The position numbers were made by a program, and so were the translations under genes. Source: Dechloromonas sp. HYN0024 (GTDB taxonomy: Bacteria; Pseudomonadota; Gammaproteobacteria; Burkholderiales; Rhodocyclaceae). Taken from it: a stretch of DNA of 64,000 bases. Positions 7,587 to 18,593 of this stretch are shown here, in pieces (position 1 is the stretch's first letter; each line of letters opens with the position of its first letter). The stretch lies in assembly GCF_003441615.1 (NCBI RefSeq), contig NZ_CP031842.1:572501-636500 (forward strand), written 5' to 3'. Below the pieces are notes generated by a model. The model saw nothing but the letters and a program-made list of their open reading frames with translations. It did no database searches and was not told the origin of the DNA.

Positions 7587-8279
7587 ATGAAAACGCCGAT
7601 TCAAGCCGCCGTTGATGAAGTAATGAAGAGCCGCTATTCGTGCCGAGCTTATTTGCCAACTGAGGTCCCCAAGAAAGTCATCGAGGAAATTCTGGCCATT
7701 GCATCTCGAGCACCATCTGGAACCAACATCCAACCTTGGAAGGTTTGGGTTCTGACGGGAGAAAGCAAAACCAAACTTAGTGAGCGAATTGTCGCGGCTT
7801 TTGATGATCCGGAAGAAGCAGCTACCCATTCGGAGAGTTATCCTTACTATCCAAGCAAATGGGCATCACCGTACATCGAGCGCCGCCGCAAAGTTGGCTT
7901 TGACCTGTACAAGCTCCTGGATATCCAAAAGGGTGATTCCGCACGAATGCACCAGCAACACGCCAGAAACTTTAATTTCTTTGACGCTCCAGTCGGTCTG
8001 ATATTTACAGTCGACACCATCATGGAGAAAGGCAGCTGGCTCGATTATGGGATGTTCGTTCAGAACGTCATGCTGGCTGCTAAAGCGCGTGGTCTGGACA
8101 CATGTCCTCAGGCAGCCTTTGTTCAATTCCATCGCATCATCGAAGAAGAACTCGGAATTCCCGAGACTCAAACATTCGTCTGTGGCATGTCGCTTGGATA
8201 TGCGAATCCAGAAGCACCCGAAAATGCACTACGGACCGAGCGCGCCCCATTGGATGAATGGGTGTGCTTCAAAACATAG
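7587..8279 (+). CDS. nitroreductase family NAD(P)H:FMN oxidoreductase
   Basis: A 230-residue flavoprotein of the nitroreductase superfamily. The FMN-phosphate contact SRYSCRAYLPTEVPKKVIEEIL and the APSGTNIQPWKVWVLTG block near residue 45 are characteristic, as is the later LDTCPQAAF region and the GMSLGYANPE C-terminal FMN loop. It most resembles the branch that reduces nitroaromatics; the natural substrate is unknown. I start at the ATG at 7587 (MKTPIQAAVDEV). An in-frame start at 7485 would add a 34-residue basic, low-complexity N-terminus not seen in the family. It stands alone. Confidence 0.88.
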   Translation: MKTPIQAAVDEVMKSRYSCRAYLPTEVPKKVIEEILAIASRAPSGTNIQPWKVWVLTGESKTKLSERIVAAFDDPEEAATHSESYPYYPSKWASPYIERRRKVGFDLYKLLDIQKGDSARMHQQHARNFNFFDAPVGLIFTVDTIMEKGSWLDYGMFVQNVMLAAKARGLDTCPQAAFVQFHRIIEEELGIPETQTFVCGMSLGYANPEAPENALRTERAPLDEWVCFKT

Positions 8280-8338
8280 AGTGAGTATGCTCAAAGGCTG
8301 CAACTCGGCCAGAGCAGCCGGTGGTGCCCTCAACGAAA

Positions 8339-8369
8339 AATGGCCTGTTCTGAGTACAGACCGGCCATT
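8339..8369. repeat. short palindromic dispersed repeat, copy 1
   Basis: AATGGCC at one end and GGCCATT at the other enclose TTCTGAGTACAGA, so the 31 bases are largely self-complementary. A 23-base stretch of its reverse complement recurs at 26168-26190. Flanking sequence between the nitroreductase and the diguanylate cyclase (8280-8556) has no gene. Confidence 0.7.
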
Positions 8370-8556
8370 GCCATTCTGAGACATTGGATGGCAGAGCGTG
8401 CGTCGCCGATGCATATCCGCTACAGGAAGTCGAAACGCCGGGTATAACACCCAAATGATCGCGGCATAGCCAACCAGTAGGTAAAGCTACGCACCCAAAA
8501 TTGGCTATCAAATACTATCCCAATTTAGTATCTAACCACCGCAAAAGCGAGCGCTG

Positions 8557-10656
8557 CTACATTCCAACCTTATCGGCCATTGAAGTCTTAAAAAGGCAAT
8601 AGCCATCGCGTCCACGCTGTTTTGCTTGATACATGGCGATATCTGCATTTTTCATCAACTCAGTGGCGGTATCCTCGTCATTGGCTGAACGAACCGCAAT
8701 GCCGATACTTGCGGAAGCCTGAAAATCATGATGACCAAGCCGCATTGGCTGGTGTAGCGCGGCTAAAATTTTTTCGGCAACCACGCATGCATCTTGAGGT
8801 AGAGCAATCTCCGGCAGCACAATAATAAATTCATCTCCACCTGCTCGCGAGACTGTGTCGCATTGACGGACACAGCTACTTAAACGCCTCCCAACTTCTA
8901 TCAAGAGTTCATCCCCTACGTCGTGCCCGAGCGTGTCGTTAATCTGTTTGAAACGATCGAGATCAATGAACATCACAGCCAAAGATCGCTGATGCCGCTT
9001 CGCTTGTGATAGTGAACGTTGTAACCGATCATGAAGCATACGACGGTTAGGCAGTCCAGTAAGGGTGTCAAAATGGGCCAGCTTGTTGGCCAGTTCTTCA
9101 GCATTTTTGAGATCCGTGATGTCGCGATTGCTAACGCGTCGGCCGCGACGATTCCCGTTGCTGGAAATCACCGCTCTGCATCCATGTGCGACCCAACGCA
9201 CTTCGCCATCCTTGCGAATAATTCGAAAGCTGAGTTGGCTTCCTTCCTGCGTTCGAATTGACTCCAAATGCTTTTGAAAAAGAGGCCGATCCTCAGGATG
9301 TATGATTCGATCTGCCAACGATCGGTCAGAGATGAATTCCGCTTGCGAATATCCGGTTACCCTCAGACAGGAAGGGCTGATATACAAAACCTCGCGGTCG
9401 TTACCTTCCCAATATTCCCAATCATAAGTGTAGTCAGCAACCGTTCGGAAACGCTCTTCACTTTCCTGATAGGCGAGTTCCTGAAGAACGTTGAGCGTTA
9501 CGTCCTGAATGGTACCTAGGGAACGAGTGCGCAAGCCTGAACTGTCAGTGATCGCTTCTGAACGCTGATGAACGTATTTGACCGTACCGTCAGGTAGCAG
9601 TAGGCGATGCCGAATTTCGTAGGGACGGTTGTAGATCAAAGATTGTCGGTACGCCTTTTTGACCTCGTCATGGTCATCTGGATGTAGCCGTGCCAGGAAC
9701 GCATCTTTGGAGGCACCCACCTGATCGCGATCAATTTCCAGTATTTGGAATACTTCATCTGACCAGATCAGATCCTTGGTCTCGTGATCAAGAATCCAAC
9801 TGCCTATATGGGCAACGCTCTGTGCCTGTTTGAGCGCCCATTCACTCAATTTGAGACGGCGCTCCAATTTGCGTTGTTCGGTGACGTCGATGCCTAGGCT
9901 CAGAGAGCCTATGACTTTTCCGTCCTCCATCAACTGGCTGTTGCGCCAGCTAATCTGCCGTTCGGTACCTAGTTTCGTTAAGATGGGATTTTCAAATTCA
10001 CTGCATCCCTTGGAGTGCACAAGTCGTTCGAACTCTTTCCACACTTGGGGATAGCGATCCTTAGGGACAAGAATCTCAAACCAGTTGCAATCGATAACTT
10101 CCTGAAGCGTGTAGCCTGTTACTTGTTCGGCCATCGGATTCATTCGTCGAAGATGCCCATAGGTGTCCAGCTCAACGACCATAACATTTGCTGTACGCAA
10201 AAGGTTTTCTGCGTAGTCTTTGGAGACTTCTATCTGTTTCTTCGCTTTTTGGAGGTCGGAAACATCCTGCATGACAGAAATACTTCGCAGAACTTCACCA
10301 TGCTCATTCCGCTCGCAATTTGCTGACAACAACACATCAAGGATTCGACCATCCTTTGCCACAAATTGATACGGGATATCCGTGCATTTTCCGGTTCGGA
10401 AAAACTCTGGAAGAATCTTTTCAACTGCATAGCGGCAAGATTCCGCAGTCAGAAACTCTGATGACTTTCGTCCAATGACTTCGTGTCGACTGTAACCCAA
10501 CACATCCAGCCACTTTTGGCTAACTGCTATAAGTTCCCCTGACGCATTGATGGAGTGCATCATGGCAGGAATTTTGTCGATAAATTCTCTGTAGGATGTA
10601 TGCAACGCAGCGATGTCGTTTGCTGGAAGGCTTGGGGGTGTATCGTGACCATTCAT
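8557..10656 (-). CDS. multi-PAS diguanylate cyclase
   Basis: A 699-residue soluble sensor with four successive PAS/PAC modules (for example GYSRHEVIGRKSSEFL, GYTLQEVIDCNWFEIL, a third around IGSWILDHETKDLIW, and VTGYSQAEFISD) followed by a GGDEF domain. The active-site GGDEF is intact at 606-610 and is preceded by RQCD five residues earlier, a canonical RxxD inhibitory site, so it should synthesise c-di-GMP with product inhibition. No membrane segment is visible. Its PAS modules 2-4 are strikingly like those of the IS-disrupted kinase at 21752-25193 (shared TYDWEYW and GYSQAEF), suggesting duplication within the region. Confidence 0.92.
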   Translation of the reverse strand: MNGHDTPPSLPANDIAALHTSYREFIDKIPAMMHSINASGELIAVSQKWLDVLGYSRHEVIGRKSSEFLTAESCRYAVEKILPEFFRTGKCTDIPYQFVAKDGRILDVLLSANCERNEHGEVLRSISVMQDVSDLQKAKKQIEVSKDYAENLLRTANVMVVELDTYGHLRRMNPMAEQVTGYTLQEVIDCNWFEILVPKDRYPQVWKEFERLVHSKGCSEFENPILTKLGTERQISWRNSQLMEDGKVIGSLSLGIDVTEQRKLERRLKLSEWALKQAQSVAHIGSWILDHETKDLIWSDEVFQILEIDRDQVGASKDAFLARLHPDDHDEVKKAYRQSLIYNRPYEIRHRLLLPDGTVKYVHQRSEAITDSSGLRTRSLGTIQDVTLNVLQELAYQESEERFRTVADYTYDWEYWEGNDREVLYISPSCLRVTGYSQAEFISDRSLADRIIHPEDRPLFQKHLESIRTQEGSQLSFRIIRKDGEVRWVAHGCRAVISSNGNRRGRRVSNRDITDLKNAEELANKLAHFDTLTGLPNRRMLHDRLQRSLSQAKRHQRSLAVMFIDLDRFKQINDTLGHDVGDELLIEVGRRLSSCVRQCDTVSRAGGDEFIIVLPEIALPQDACVVAEKILAALHQPMRLGHHDFQASASIGIAVRSANDEDTATELMKNADIAMYQAKQRGRDGYCLFKTSMADKVGM

Positions 10657-11080
10657 GCCAATTCTCCCGCCGACGAGTTATCGGAACATTGTAAGCCGGT
10701 ATTGTCTTAGAAGTGATCACCAAGGGTGTGAGTCGGCCTTGAAACACTTCCCCTTATCGTTGCCACACAAGCGTGATGCACTTTCGCCAATCGATGATGG
10801 TCGATCTGCGGCTATGTAGTGTGTCGATTTGATCGCCTAGTTGCCAACAGTCAGCAGGGATCTGCGATTTTTTAACTATTCAAATTTGGCAAGTAGCTCA
10901 GCCGGTCGGGAGACGGTTGATAAATTGATACAGCACATACATATGCCTAATGTCATTTTTGCTGGCACTCAATAGACAAACGAACCAAACTAACTGCGCC
11001 ATGCTTTAGGTATGCAGCTCATTGCAAATTGGAATCTCACAGGCTGCGCTCCTGTGAGATATGCGACTAAAGGCCGGTCG
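10657..11080. other. intergenic, no gene recognised
   Basis: About 420 bases without a credible reading frame. The only structure noted is the hairpin at 11034-11060. Promoters for the diguanylate cyclase (leftward) should lie at the left end. Confidence 0.4.
11034..11060 (-). terminator. hairpin, possible terminator of the small minus-strand gene
   Basis: A perfect 10-bp stem, ATCTCACAGG with CCTGTGAGAT, around a CTGCGCT loop. On the minus strand it lies 21 bases past the stop of the 11081-11266 frame. The following TTCCAATTT run is only weakly T-rich. Confidence 0.45.
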
Positions 11081-11266
11081 CTAACTCCTCGATGTTTTCG
11101 AGTCCGCCAAGCTGCCAATTTCAATATGGTCGTCAAATTCCGAAAACACAATGAGCGGGTGCCGGCGTTCAGGAGTTGTCCTTCGTTCATCACCTTTAGG
11201 AGGACCGACATCCAAAAAACGCCGGTCTTTACGTGATCGTTTGACGATGAATTTTGTGTTATGCAT
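11081..11266 (-). CDS. small basic protein with KDRR/ERR motifs
   Basis: A 61-residue reading frame with KRSRKDRRFLDVGPPKGDERR followed by TTPERRHP and an acidic tail. Short proteins with repeated [KR]DRR...ERR motifs and a GPP turn recur in proteobacteria without known function, and this resembles them, which is the main reason to believe it. No strong ribosome-binding site is visible. A hairpin follows. Confidence 0.45.
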   Translation of the reverse strand: MHNTKFIVKRSRKDRRFLDVGPPKGDERRTTPERRHPLIVFSEFDDHIEIGSLADSKTSRS

Positions 11267-11506
11267 TCGCAGTTACGTACAAAAAATTTTATTCCTTAAG
11301 GTTACATAAAGATTCTTAAGGCATCCTGAAGGTCAACCATGGCGATGCATGGGGAAATCACTTGAAGCGTCATGGCGAATGCAAAAAATGAAACATTTCA
11401 GTCTGTCGGCAGAAAATGGAATAGGTGGTACCGGATAGCGCCACGCGGCTAGATCTATATCCATGGCATTTGGCACATATCATTGAATTTGCGGTACGAA
11501 AAAATC

Positions 11507-11620
11507 ATGACCATTCCATCAACCTATATGGCACCCGATATGTGGGAAATTATCCCGCTTTTTGTTCTGCCGTTATGTCTAACTGTGGGTGCATTGATCT
11601 ATTTCTTTGGTGACCGATAG
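11507..11620 (+). CDS. possible small membrane protein (37 residues)
   Basis: A short frame starting at ATG 11507 and ending in a hydrophobic segment (IIPLFVLPLCLTVGALIYFF) closed by GDR. The single predicted membrane helix is suggestive of a small membrane subunit, but there is no recognisable ribosome-binding site and no neighbour to explain it. It may be chance. Confidence 0.25.
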   Translation: MTIPSTYMAPDMWEIIPLFVLPLCLTVGALIYFFGDR

Positions 11621-11704
11621 TTGCTAATCGGCCGATGTTCCCCAAAATTGAGTAGCGAGTGACTCTAAAGCCCACTGCTACTGAAAACGGTAGGAGGTCA
11701 GCTG

Positions 11705-14260
11705 TTAATGAGCAGCAGACGGCATATGCGGCAAACGAACAGTAACGGTTGTGCCCTCACCCCACTGGCTTTTCACTCGAATACTCCCTCCCATCAACTC
11801 CACCAGGCGTTGGCTAATAGCCAAACCCAGTCCAGTTCCACCAAACTTGCGTGTCGACGAGCCATCTAACTGAAGAAATGGATTAAACAAGTTGTTCAGA
11901 TTTTCAGCCTCGATACCTATTCCGGTATCTTTTACTTCGAATACCAAATTCTCATTTTCCAGCGATACGGTTAAGGTGATCCGTCCTGACTCGGAGAACT
12001 TGATTGCGTTCGATAAGAGTTTGAGAAGGACTTGCTCAATCCGTAATCGGTCACCTTGGCAGGCTGGCGGCAAGCCGGGAACAAGCGTGCTAGAGAGTTC
12101 CAAATGCTTGGCTTCAGCACGACTCCGAACAGCTTCAGTCACATGACTCACAACATCGCTGAGTGAGAACTCCGCAGGATTGATAACAAGTTTTCCAGAG
12201 TCAATGTCGGAAAAATCGAGAACGTCCGTCACCACCCCGCGTAAGCGTTCCCCAGATTGAATGAGCTTCTCAAAACAGTCGCGGGCTTTTTCTGGATTTT
12301 GGTAATTTCTGAAGCCAATGTCGGCATAGCCAACGATGCCATTGAGCGGCGTACGAAGTTCATGACTGATGTTTGATAAAAACTCACTGCGCATGCGTGC
12401 CAAATGCTCTGCTGCCGCTATTGCCAGCTCCCGGGCCTCAGCGGCAGCGCGCTGCTGGGTGACATCAATAAAACTGGTAACCGATCCGATGATCTGACCA
12501 TCTTGAATCATCGGGTGAACACTGTACATGATAGGAACTGCATGACCATCCGCGTGCCAATAGACCTCATCGGAAACTCGGACAGTATGACCTTTTTCCA
12601 ATGCAGCCAAGGCTGGGCAGGCCTCCGCGAGATAGATCTCACCATTGGATTTTCTGTGATGGAATAGTTCGTGGCATGAGCGGCCGATGGCTTGCTCAGG
12701 AGTGTAGCCAAGCATCGCACAGGCAGCCGGATTGATGAATGTAATCAATCCATCTTTATCAACCCCGTACAAGCCGTCTGCACTCGAATTCAAAATATGG
12801 GATGCTCGCGCTTCAGTTTGTGTCAGAGCCTTGGTTCGTTCCTGAACGAGGCTTTCAAGACTGGAGCGATAGGTTTCCAGCTCCGACTCTTGCCTCTTGC
12901 GCACGGAAATATCCTCAAGCACCCAAATACTGTCACCAGAGGCATAATCTTTCGGTGTTGCCTGACCAGAAATGCGCATCCACACTTGACTACCATCGTG
13001 GCGCCTCATCTTTAATTCGTCTGCAAAACACTTCCCGGCGGACAGTTCGACATAGGCACGACGACCAAAATCGGCATAGTCCTCAGGTGACGGGTAGAGT
13101 CCGGCAGTCGTAGACTGGGTTAAAAGATCTTCCTGCGTGTAGCCAAATAGTTCAAGCATCCGCTTGTTAACCCAAACAATACGTCGGTTCTTGAGGAAGG
13201 CAATTCCGACTGAGGAGTTGTCGAGAATCATATCCAGTTCTTGAACCTTCTCTTGCAATGCCCGAGCGCTCGCTGCTTCCCTAGATTCAAATTCGCGCTG
13301 TTTGCGGTGAAATCGGGCAAGCGCGATCAACAGGGTTAATAAGAGAATGCCGTAAAGGCTGACCTGAATTTGGGCATCACGTCGCCACCCGACAAAAATT
13401 TCGTCCCTGTCGCGGGCAACAGCAACGAAAAGTGGGTGATCCAACCTGAGGCCGTCTGCCTTAACAGTGGCCCAAATCAGCAACTGTTGTTGATTGGTAA
13501 TGAAGGCTATCCCTTGATGAGCGCTGATCGCTTGCCCGCTTAACTGATGTTGCGAAAAGAACGTTTCCGGTTGTAATAGGTTTTTGCCCACCACCCCCTC
13601 TCGAGCAGGAAGCATCATGAAGACGTCTCCCGCATCATGGGCGATTGCAACCCACATATCAGGGGAATAGCGCACGGACTCCAGCAGAGGACCAAAGTAT
13701 GCCGGATCAAGCGCCGCAGAAATTACACCGAGAAACCTACCATCAGACCCAGTGATAACCCGCGCAACATTAATCGTGAATGTGCCAAGTACCGTACGAA
13801 ATGGCGGTGAAACGTACAGAGTGTCCGACTCAAGATGGCGTTTCGGTTCCTGAAAATAAGCGCGGTCACTAACATCCTTGCCAATAACCTCACCCCGATT
13901 AGCGGCGCGAATTATTCCGTCGGTGTCCACCAAAAGGATGGTCCGCATGGCAGGCATGGCATCACTAAGAATTTGCAGTCGCTGATTGAGGTTGCTTTCA
14001 ACCTTGCCTGTGGACAACTCCTTGGCTAGTGCCCGCAAGACGTTATTTACTGAAATCAGGTTTTGGCCGATGTTCACTTGAACGACCTGGGCCTGGGTCG
14101 CCAATTTCACCTGTTCACGACTTAGTGTGCGCTGCCGCTCTTGATATAGGTTTAAGGCAATAGCGGCACCAAGGACCAACAACGCAACTGCAGAAACCAG
14201 CCATTGCCGGACCGGGGAACGCTGAGTAAGTGAGCCACGCGTCATGGAAGAATCATGCAA
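11705..14260 (-). CDS. membrane-bound dCACHE-PAS sensor histidine kinase
   Basis: An 851-residue kinase. An N-terminal membrane helix (residues ~20-38), an extracytoplasmic double-CACHE domain (TILLVDTDGIIRAANRGEVIGKDVSDRAYFQ is the ligand-pocket core) and a second helix near residue 310 are followed by two PAS modules and a kinase core. The H box is SNISHELRTPLNGIVGY, the N box NAIKFSESG, and the G boxes DTGIGIEAEN and GTGLGLAIS. There is no receiver domain, so it needs a separate response regulator; none is adjacent. dCACHE pockets commonly bind amino or organic acids; the ligand here is unknown. Confidence 0.9.
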   Translation of the reverse strand: MHDSSMTRGSLTQRSPVRQWLVSAVALLVLGAAIALNLYQERQRTLSREQVKLATQAQVVQVNIGQNLISVNNVLRALAKELSTGKVESNLNQRLQILSDAMPAMRTILLVDTDGIIRAANRGEVIGKDVSDRAYFQEPKRHLESDTLYVSPPFRTVLGTFTINVARVITGSDGRFLGVISAALDPAYFGPLLESVRYSPDMWVAIAHDAGDVFMMLPAREGVVGKNLLQPETFFSQHQLSGQAISAHQGIAFITNQQQLLIWATVKADGLRLDHPLFVAVARDRDEIFVGWRRDAQIQVSLYGILLLTLLIALARFHRKQREFESREAASARALQEKVQELDMILDNSSVGIAFLKNRRIVWVNKRMLELFGYTQEDLLTQSTTAGLYPSPEDYADFGRRAYVELSAGKCFADELKMRRHDGSQVWMRISGQATPKDYASGDSIWVLEDISVRKRQESELETYRSSLESLVQERTKALTQTEARASHILNSSADGLYGVDKDGLITFINPAACAMLGYTPEQAIGRSCHELFHHRKSNGEIYLAEACPALAALEKGHTVRVSDEVYWHADGHAVPIMYSVHPMIQDGQIIGSVTSFIDVTQQRAAAEARELAIAAAEHLARMRSEFLSNISHELRTPLNGIVGYADIGFRNYQNPEKARDCFEKLIQSGERLRGVVTDVLDFSDIDSGKLVINPAEFSLSDVVSHVTEAVRSRAEAKHLELSSTLVPGLPPACQGDRLRIEQVLLKLLSNAIKFSESGRITLTVSLENENLVFEVKDTGIGIEAENLNNLFNPFLQLDGSSTRKFGGTGLGLAISQRLVELMGGSIRVKSQWGEGTTVTVRLPHMPSAAH

Positions 14261-14551
14261 TTGTTGTATTTAACATTTGCAAATAAGCATACACCAAAAA
14301 TATCAGACAATTCAAAATGGCCTTCGGCGCGTCATCGAACCGATTCAATAACCGTATTGCAGGAGGACTCAATTGGTCATTTGATAGCGAACTTGCAGCA
14401 GGATTCTGGCCAATCCAACTCCGCCAAGGGTATATAATTCAACTCTAATGCGAGGGATTGAATAGAGGCATGCACAAGGTGCATAAGCCATCTGACTCGG
14501 CTTTTATTGAAACAGAAACTGACATGATCTCCGAATCTAGCAGGTCAGGAA

Positions 14552-17500
14552 ATGTTTGAGTTTATTAGTTCCCCCCCTCCAGGGAACTTGCTCTATATGG
14601 GCGAATACAGCCCGGTATTGGTTACCTTCTCGCTGGCCATTGCCATCTTTGCCTCGTTTGCAGCACTGCAGGTGGCAGATCTCGTACGGGGAATCAACGA
14701 ACGCAACTATCGCTACCTCTGGATTGCCTCGGGTGGTCTGACCATGGGGCTCGGTATCTGGACGATGCATTTCGTCGGCATGTTGGCGTTTAGTCTCCCC
14801 TGTAGTGTCGGTTATTCCCCGTGGTTGACCCTGCTATCGATCATTCCAGCGGTTCTCGCCTGCACCTTGGCCCTGTCGCTCATTGCCAAAAAACAAATTA
14901 GGCCGCTTACATTGCTATTGGGTGGTCTACTAATGGCAATGGGGGTCGGCACCATGCATTACGCCGGAATGGCAGCGATGCAATTGAATGGGTTAGTCCG
15001 ATACGATCGGAGCTTATTTATAGCTTCTTTGGTGATCGCATTCTTTCTTGCGGTGACGGCCTTATGGGTGAAATTTTCTCTTGCCAGAACGGCAATTGCC
15101 CCTCGTTGGCACAACATTGCAGCGTCAACCGTACTGGGGCTGGCGATCTCCGGAATGCACTACACAGCAATGGCTGCGGCTTATTTTATACGTGACAACG
15201 ACGTAACAATCCCTGAATCAAATTTGAGCCCTTCGCTTCTAGCTGCGGCTCTCTCACTGACAACACTGGCCATTCTCATCGGAACCGTAGTTGCCGTGCT
15301 CTCGAAGCGCCATTCATATTACGTACCCAAGGTACATGCACGAAGGTTGATATTTTTATTATTAATTTGGGCTGTCCTGGCGTGGAGTTGCGCATCCTAT
15401 TATGCAAATCAGATGGCCAAGGAGATGTATCAGGAAGAGGCAAGTCGTGCCAATCAAGAAATCAATTTTATAGCCGAAAATCTTCAAGACAATTTCGATC
15501 TCCTTCAGGGAGTTCCCGAAACGTTGTCCATGAGTATGGCAGTTCACCTTGCCTTAGGTGATCCAGGAAAGACGAGGCCTAGCGTCACCGAGAGTGGAAA
15601 TTCGGAAAAAGCTCGCTCAAGGGGCGCGCTCATCAAACAGCTCACAGCTTACCTTCAAGCGGTTGCAAGAACGCATAAGGCCGATGTCGTTTGGGTGATG
15701 AATCGAGAAGGTGATACGGTAGCTGCGAGCAACGCGGGCAGCCCAGACAGTTTTGTCGGCGCAAACTATCGGGAACGTGCCTATTTTCAGAGTGCGCTTC
15801 TGGGCAACCCAGGGCGCCAATATGCCATTGGAAAAACATCTCGCATTCCCGGGTTGTACTATTCCCATCCTGTTGTTGTGGATGGTCATGTACTCGGTGT
15901 TGTTGTTGCAAAGGTCAACATTCCTGACCTGAGTGCACGATTATTCGGAACGGGAGCGTTTCTGACGGACACCAACGGGGTAGTTATACTATCTCCAGAC
16001 GCTGATCTTCTATATCGTACTCTATCAACATATAGCGGTAGTCGCCTGAGCCAGGAAGAGAGCCTTCAGCTATATCAGCGTAAAGAATTAGCCCCGATTT
16101 CGATCACCAGTTGGGGCGATGCCAATTTCCCCCGCTTAACTCGGATGAATGAAAGTGGCATACCGCTAATAATGGAAACACGGCTACTTTTTCGTGAGGG
16201 TGTCACTGTCTATCTACCGTACGTTCTTCGTGATTGGAATCGCCTAGAAATAGATCGGAACTGGTTGTTTCTATTACTCAGCGTCGCTGGCGGACTTTTG
16301 ATCTACTGCATTTATGGCGGATGGCTATATCTTAAGAATATTAGTAGCGCCAATCGAAAGCTCTCCGACTACATCAATGAGCTCGCCCAAAGCCAACAAC
16401 GATTCCGACTGATCCTTGATTCGATGGCGGAAGGAATCTATGGCACTGACGATAAAGGCAACTGCATTTTCGTCAATCAAGCGTGCATCGAAATGCTCGG
16501 ATATACGAATGAGGAGGAACTCCTCGGGCAGGAATTGCATTATTTGATCCACCATTCGCACTCAGATGGATCGCCATATCCCGTTGCCAACTGTCCGGCA
16601 TATCCCCCATTGGTTTCACCAGAAGGTCGCCACATAGTTGACGAGGTTTTTTGGCGAAAGGATGGTGCAGCCATTCCAGTTGAGTACTGGGTCCGCCCTG
16701 TTCTGGATCCCTCTCAGGAAATACGGTGTGTGGTCGCGTGGTACGACATAAGTACGCAACGCGAAGTTGAAGAAAAATTGAGAAAGCTTTCGCTAGCTGT
16801 CGAACAGAGCCCAAACTCGATTGTGATTACCAATACGAATATGGAAATAGAGTATGTCAATAAAGCTTTTACTCATGTATCCGGGTATTCATTTGATGAA
16901 GTGAAGGGACGAAACCCCCGGATTCTCCAATCCGGTCAAACGCCAGAAACAGTTTACAAATCGCTCTGGGCAGCACTGAAACGTGGTGAATCATGGCAAG
17001 GTGAGCTGATTAACCAGCGCAAAAATGGCGAGATATTTATTGAGTACGAAATTTTTTCGCCGATTCGTCAAGCAGATGGAACGATCACACATTTCCTAGC
17101 CATCAAGGAAGATATTACAGAAAAGAAACGTAATGCCCTGGAGTTAGAGAATTACCGTCTTCAACTAGAACAAATGGTTGCTGACCGAACCCGGCAAATC
17201 GAACATCTGAATGCCCAACTGGCGGAAAAGGCCGATGGTGCGGAAGCCGCAAATATAGCCAAGAGTGCCTTTTTGGCTAACATGAGCCATGAGATTCGGA
17301 CGCCGTTAAACGCTATTACCGGCATGGTTCACTTACTCAAACGTGAGGGACTTACCGAAAAACAAAGTGATCGGCTGTCAAAGATTGACGCTGCAGGCCA
17401 GCACCTTATGTCGATCATCAACGACATTCTTGATCTATCGAAAATTGAGGCAGGGAAGCTCTCTCTGGAGGTAATTCCAATTCATGTGGGAGGACTTCTG

Positions 17501-18400
17501 GCGGACGTCGTGTCCTTAATGAGTGACCGGGCACAAGCCAAGCAACTGGAACTAAAAATAGAAACAACTGCACTGTCTGCCAATGTCCTTGGGGACCCGA
17601 CTCGTATCCGCCAGTGCCTGATTAATTACGTGACTAATGCAATAAAATTTACAGAGCGAGGCTGCGTAATAATCCGCTCGCGTGTGCTTGAAGAACTTCC
17701 TAAGAGCATATTGCTTAGATTCGAAGTTGAGGATACTGGCTTAGGCATAGCCCCTGAAGCCCAATGCAAATTGTTTTCTGCATTCGAGCAGGCTGACAAT
17801 TCGACGACTCGTGAGTTCGGTGGCACTGGTCTCGGCTTAACTATCACAAAACGACTGGCCGAATTAATGGGCGGTTTTGCCGGATTCAGCAGCGTAGCCA
17901 ACGAAGGCAGCACTTTCTGGTTTTCCGTACGAATGCCAAAAGGAAATCCGAGCAAGGCGCCAATGGTCAATCCAAACTTTAATTTGTCCGCAGAAATGCT
18001 GCGGGAAAATTTTACTGGAACAAGAATCCTTTTAGCCGAGGATGAACCGATCAACCGTGAAATTGCTGTTGAGCTTCTTGAGGAAGTCGGTATGTCCGTT
18101 GATGTTGCAGAAAACGGCTTGGTAGCGGTAAATCTTGTACGCCAACATAAGTATGCCCTCGTGCTGATGGACATGCAGATGCCCCAAATGGATGGCCTTG
18201 TAGCGGCAACGAATATTCGCCAAATCCAAAATCACGAGACTCTGCCGATTCTGGCAATGACCGCAAATGCCTTCGCTGAGGACAAAATTCGATGCGTAGA
18301 CGCAGGTATGGATGACTTCATTTCGAAGCCAGTCGATCCCGATGTTCTGTTTTCGGTTTTGCTGAAATGGCTGTCTCGTCAAAAAAGCCAAAGCACATAG
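14552..18400 (+). CDS. MHYT-dCACHE-PAS hybrid histidine kinase with receiver domain
   Basis: A 1282-residue hybrid kinase. It starts with a seven-helix MHYT domain showing the motif three times ([22 protein letters not shown]), a module proposed to sense O2, CO or NO through bound metal. A helix at about 270, a CACHE-like periplasmic domain ([16 protein letters not shown]...), a further helix near 575 and two PAS modules ([24 protein letters not shown]) follow. The kinase core has [15 protein letters not shown] (H box), [18 protein letters not shown] and GTGLGLTIT. The C-terminal receiver has [13 protein letters not shown] with the phosphoacceptor Asp. GGTCAGGA lies just before the ATG. It diverges from the kinase at 11705-14260 across a 291-base gap. 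Confidence 0.92.
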   Translation: MFEFISSPPPGNLLYMGEYSPVLVTFSLAIAIFASFAALQVADLVRGINERNYRYLWIASGGLTMGLGIWTMHFVGMLAFSLPCSVGYSPWLTLLSIIPAVLACTLALSLIAKKQIRPLTLLLGGLLMAMGVGTMHYAGMAAMQLNGLVRYDRSLFIASLVIAFFLAVTALWVKFSLARTAIAPRWHNIAASTVLGLAISGMHYTAMAAAYFIRDNDVTIPESNLSPSLLAAALSLTTLAILIGTVVAVLSKRHSYYVPKVHARRLIFLLLIWAVLAWSCASYYANQMAKEMYQEEASRANQEINFIAENLQDNFDLLQGVPETLSMSMAVHLALGDPGKTRPSVTESGNSEKARSRGALIKQLTAYLQAVARTHKADVVWVMNREGDTVAASNAGSPDSFVGANYRERAYFQSALLGNPGRQYAIGKTSRIPGLYYSHPVVVDGHVLGVVVAKVNIPDLSARLFGTGAFLTDTNGVVILSPDADLLYRTLSTYSGSRLSQEESLQLYQRKELAPISITSWGDANFPRLTRMNESGIPLIMETRLLFREGVTVYLPYVLRDWNRLEIDRNWLFLLLSVAGGLLIYCIYGGWLYLKNISSANRKLSDYINELAQSQQRFRLILDSMAEGIYGTDDKGNCIFVNQACIEMLGYTNEEELLGQELHYLIHHSHSDGSPYPVANCPAYPPLVSPEGRHIVDEVFWRKDGAAIPVEYWVRPVLDPSQEIRCVVAWYDISTQREVEEKLRKLSLAVEQSPNSIVITNTNMEIEYVNKAFTHVSGYSFDEVKGRNPRILQSGQTPETVYKSLWAALKRGESWQGELINQRKNGEIFIEYEIFSPIRQADGTITHFLAIKEDITEKKRNALELENYRLQLEQMVADRTRQIEHLNAQLAEKADGAEAANIAKSAFLANMSHEIRTPLNAITGMVHLLKREGLTEKQSDRLSKIDAAGQHLMSIINDILDLSKIEAGKLSLEVIPIHVGGLLADVVSLMSDRAQAKQLELKIETTALSANVLGDPTRIRQCLINYVTNAIKFTERGCVIIRSRVLEELPKSILLRFEVEDTGLGIAPEAQCKLFSAFEQADNSTTREFGGTGLGLTITKRLAELMGGFAGFSSVANEGSTFWFSVRMPKGNPSKAPMVNPNFNLSAEMLRENFTGTRILLAEDEPINREIAVELLEEVGMSVDVAENGLVAVNLVRQHKYALVLMDMQMPQMDGLVAATNIRQIQNHETLPILAMTANAFAEDKIRCVDAGMDDFISKPVDPDVLFSVLLKWLSRQKSQST

Positions 18401-18593
18401 ACGATAGACTAAATATGGCCGCTGAAGTCATTTGTCAGGCAATAGTGCTGGGCGTAATCGATCTTTCGTTGCCTACAATAAAATGACGGACTCCGATAAT
18501 GAGAAGGGAAGTGGCGGGCAGTGTGTGAGCTCTGTCATCTTTCTAGGAGTAGCGAGCCTACCCTATCTTAAAACTCGATCAGGAGCGTAGTCA

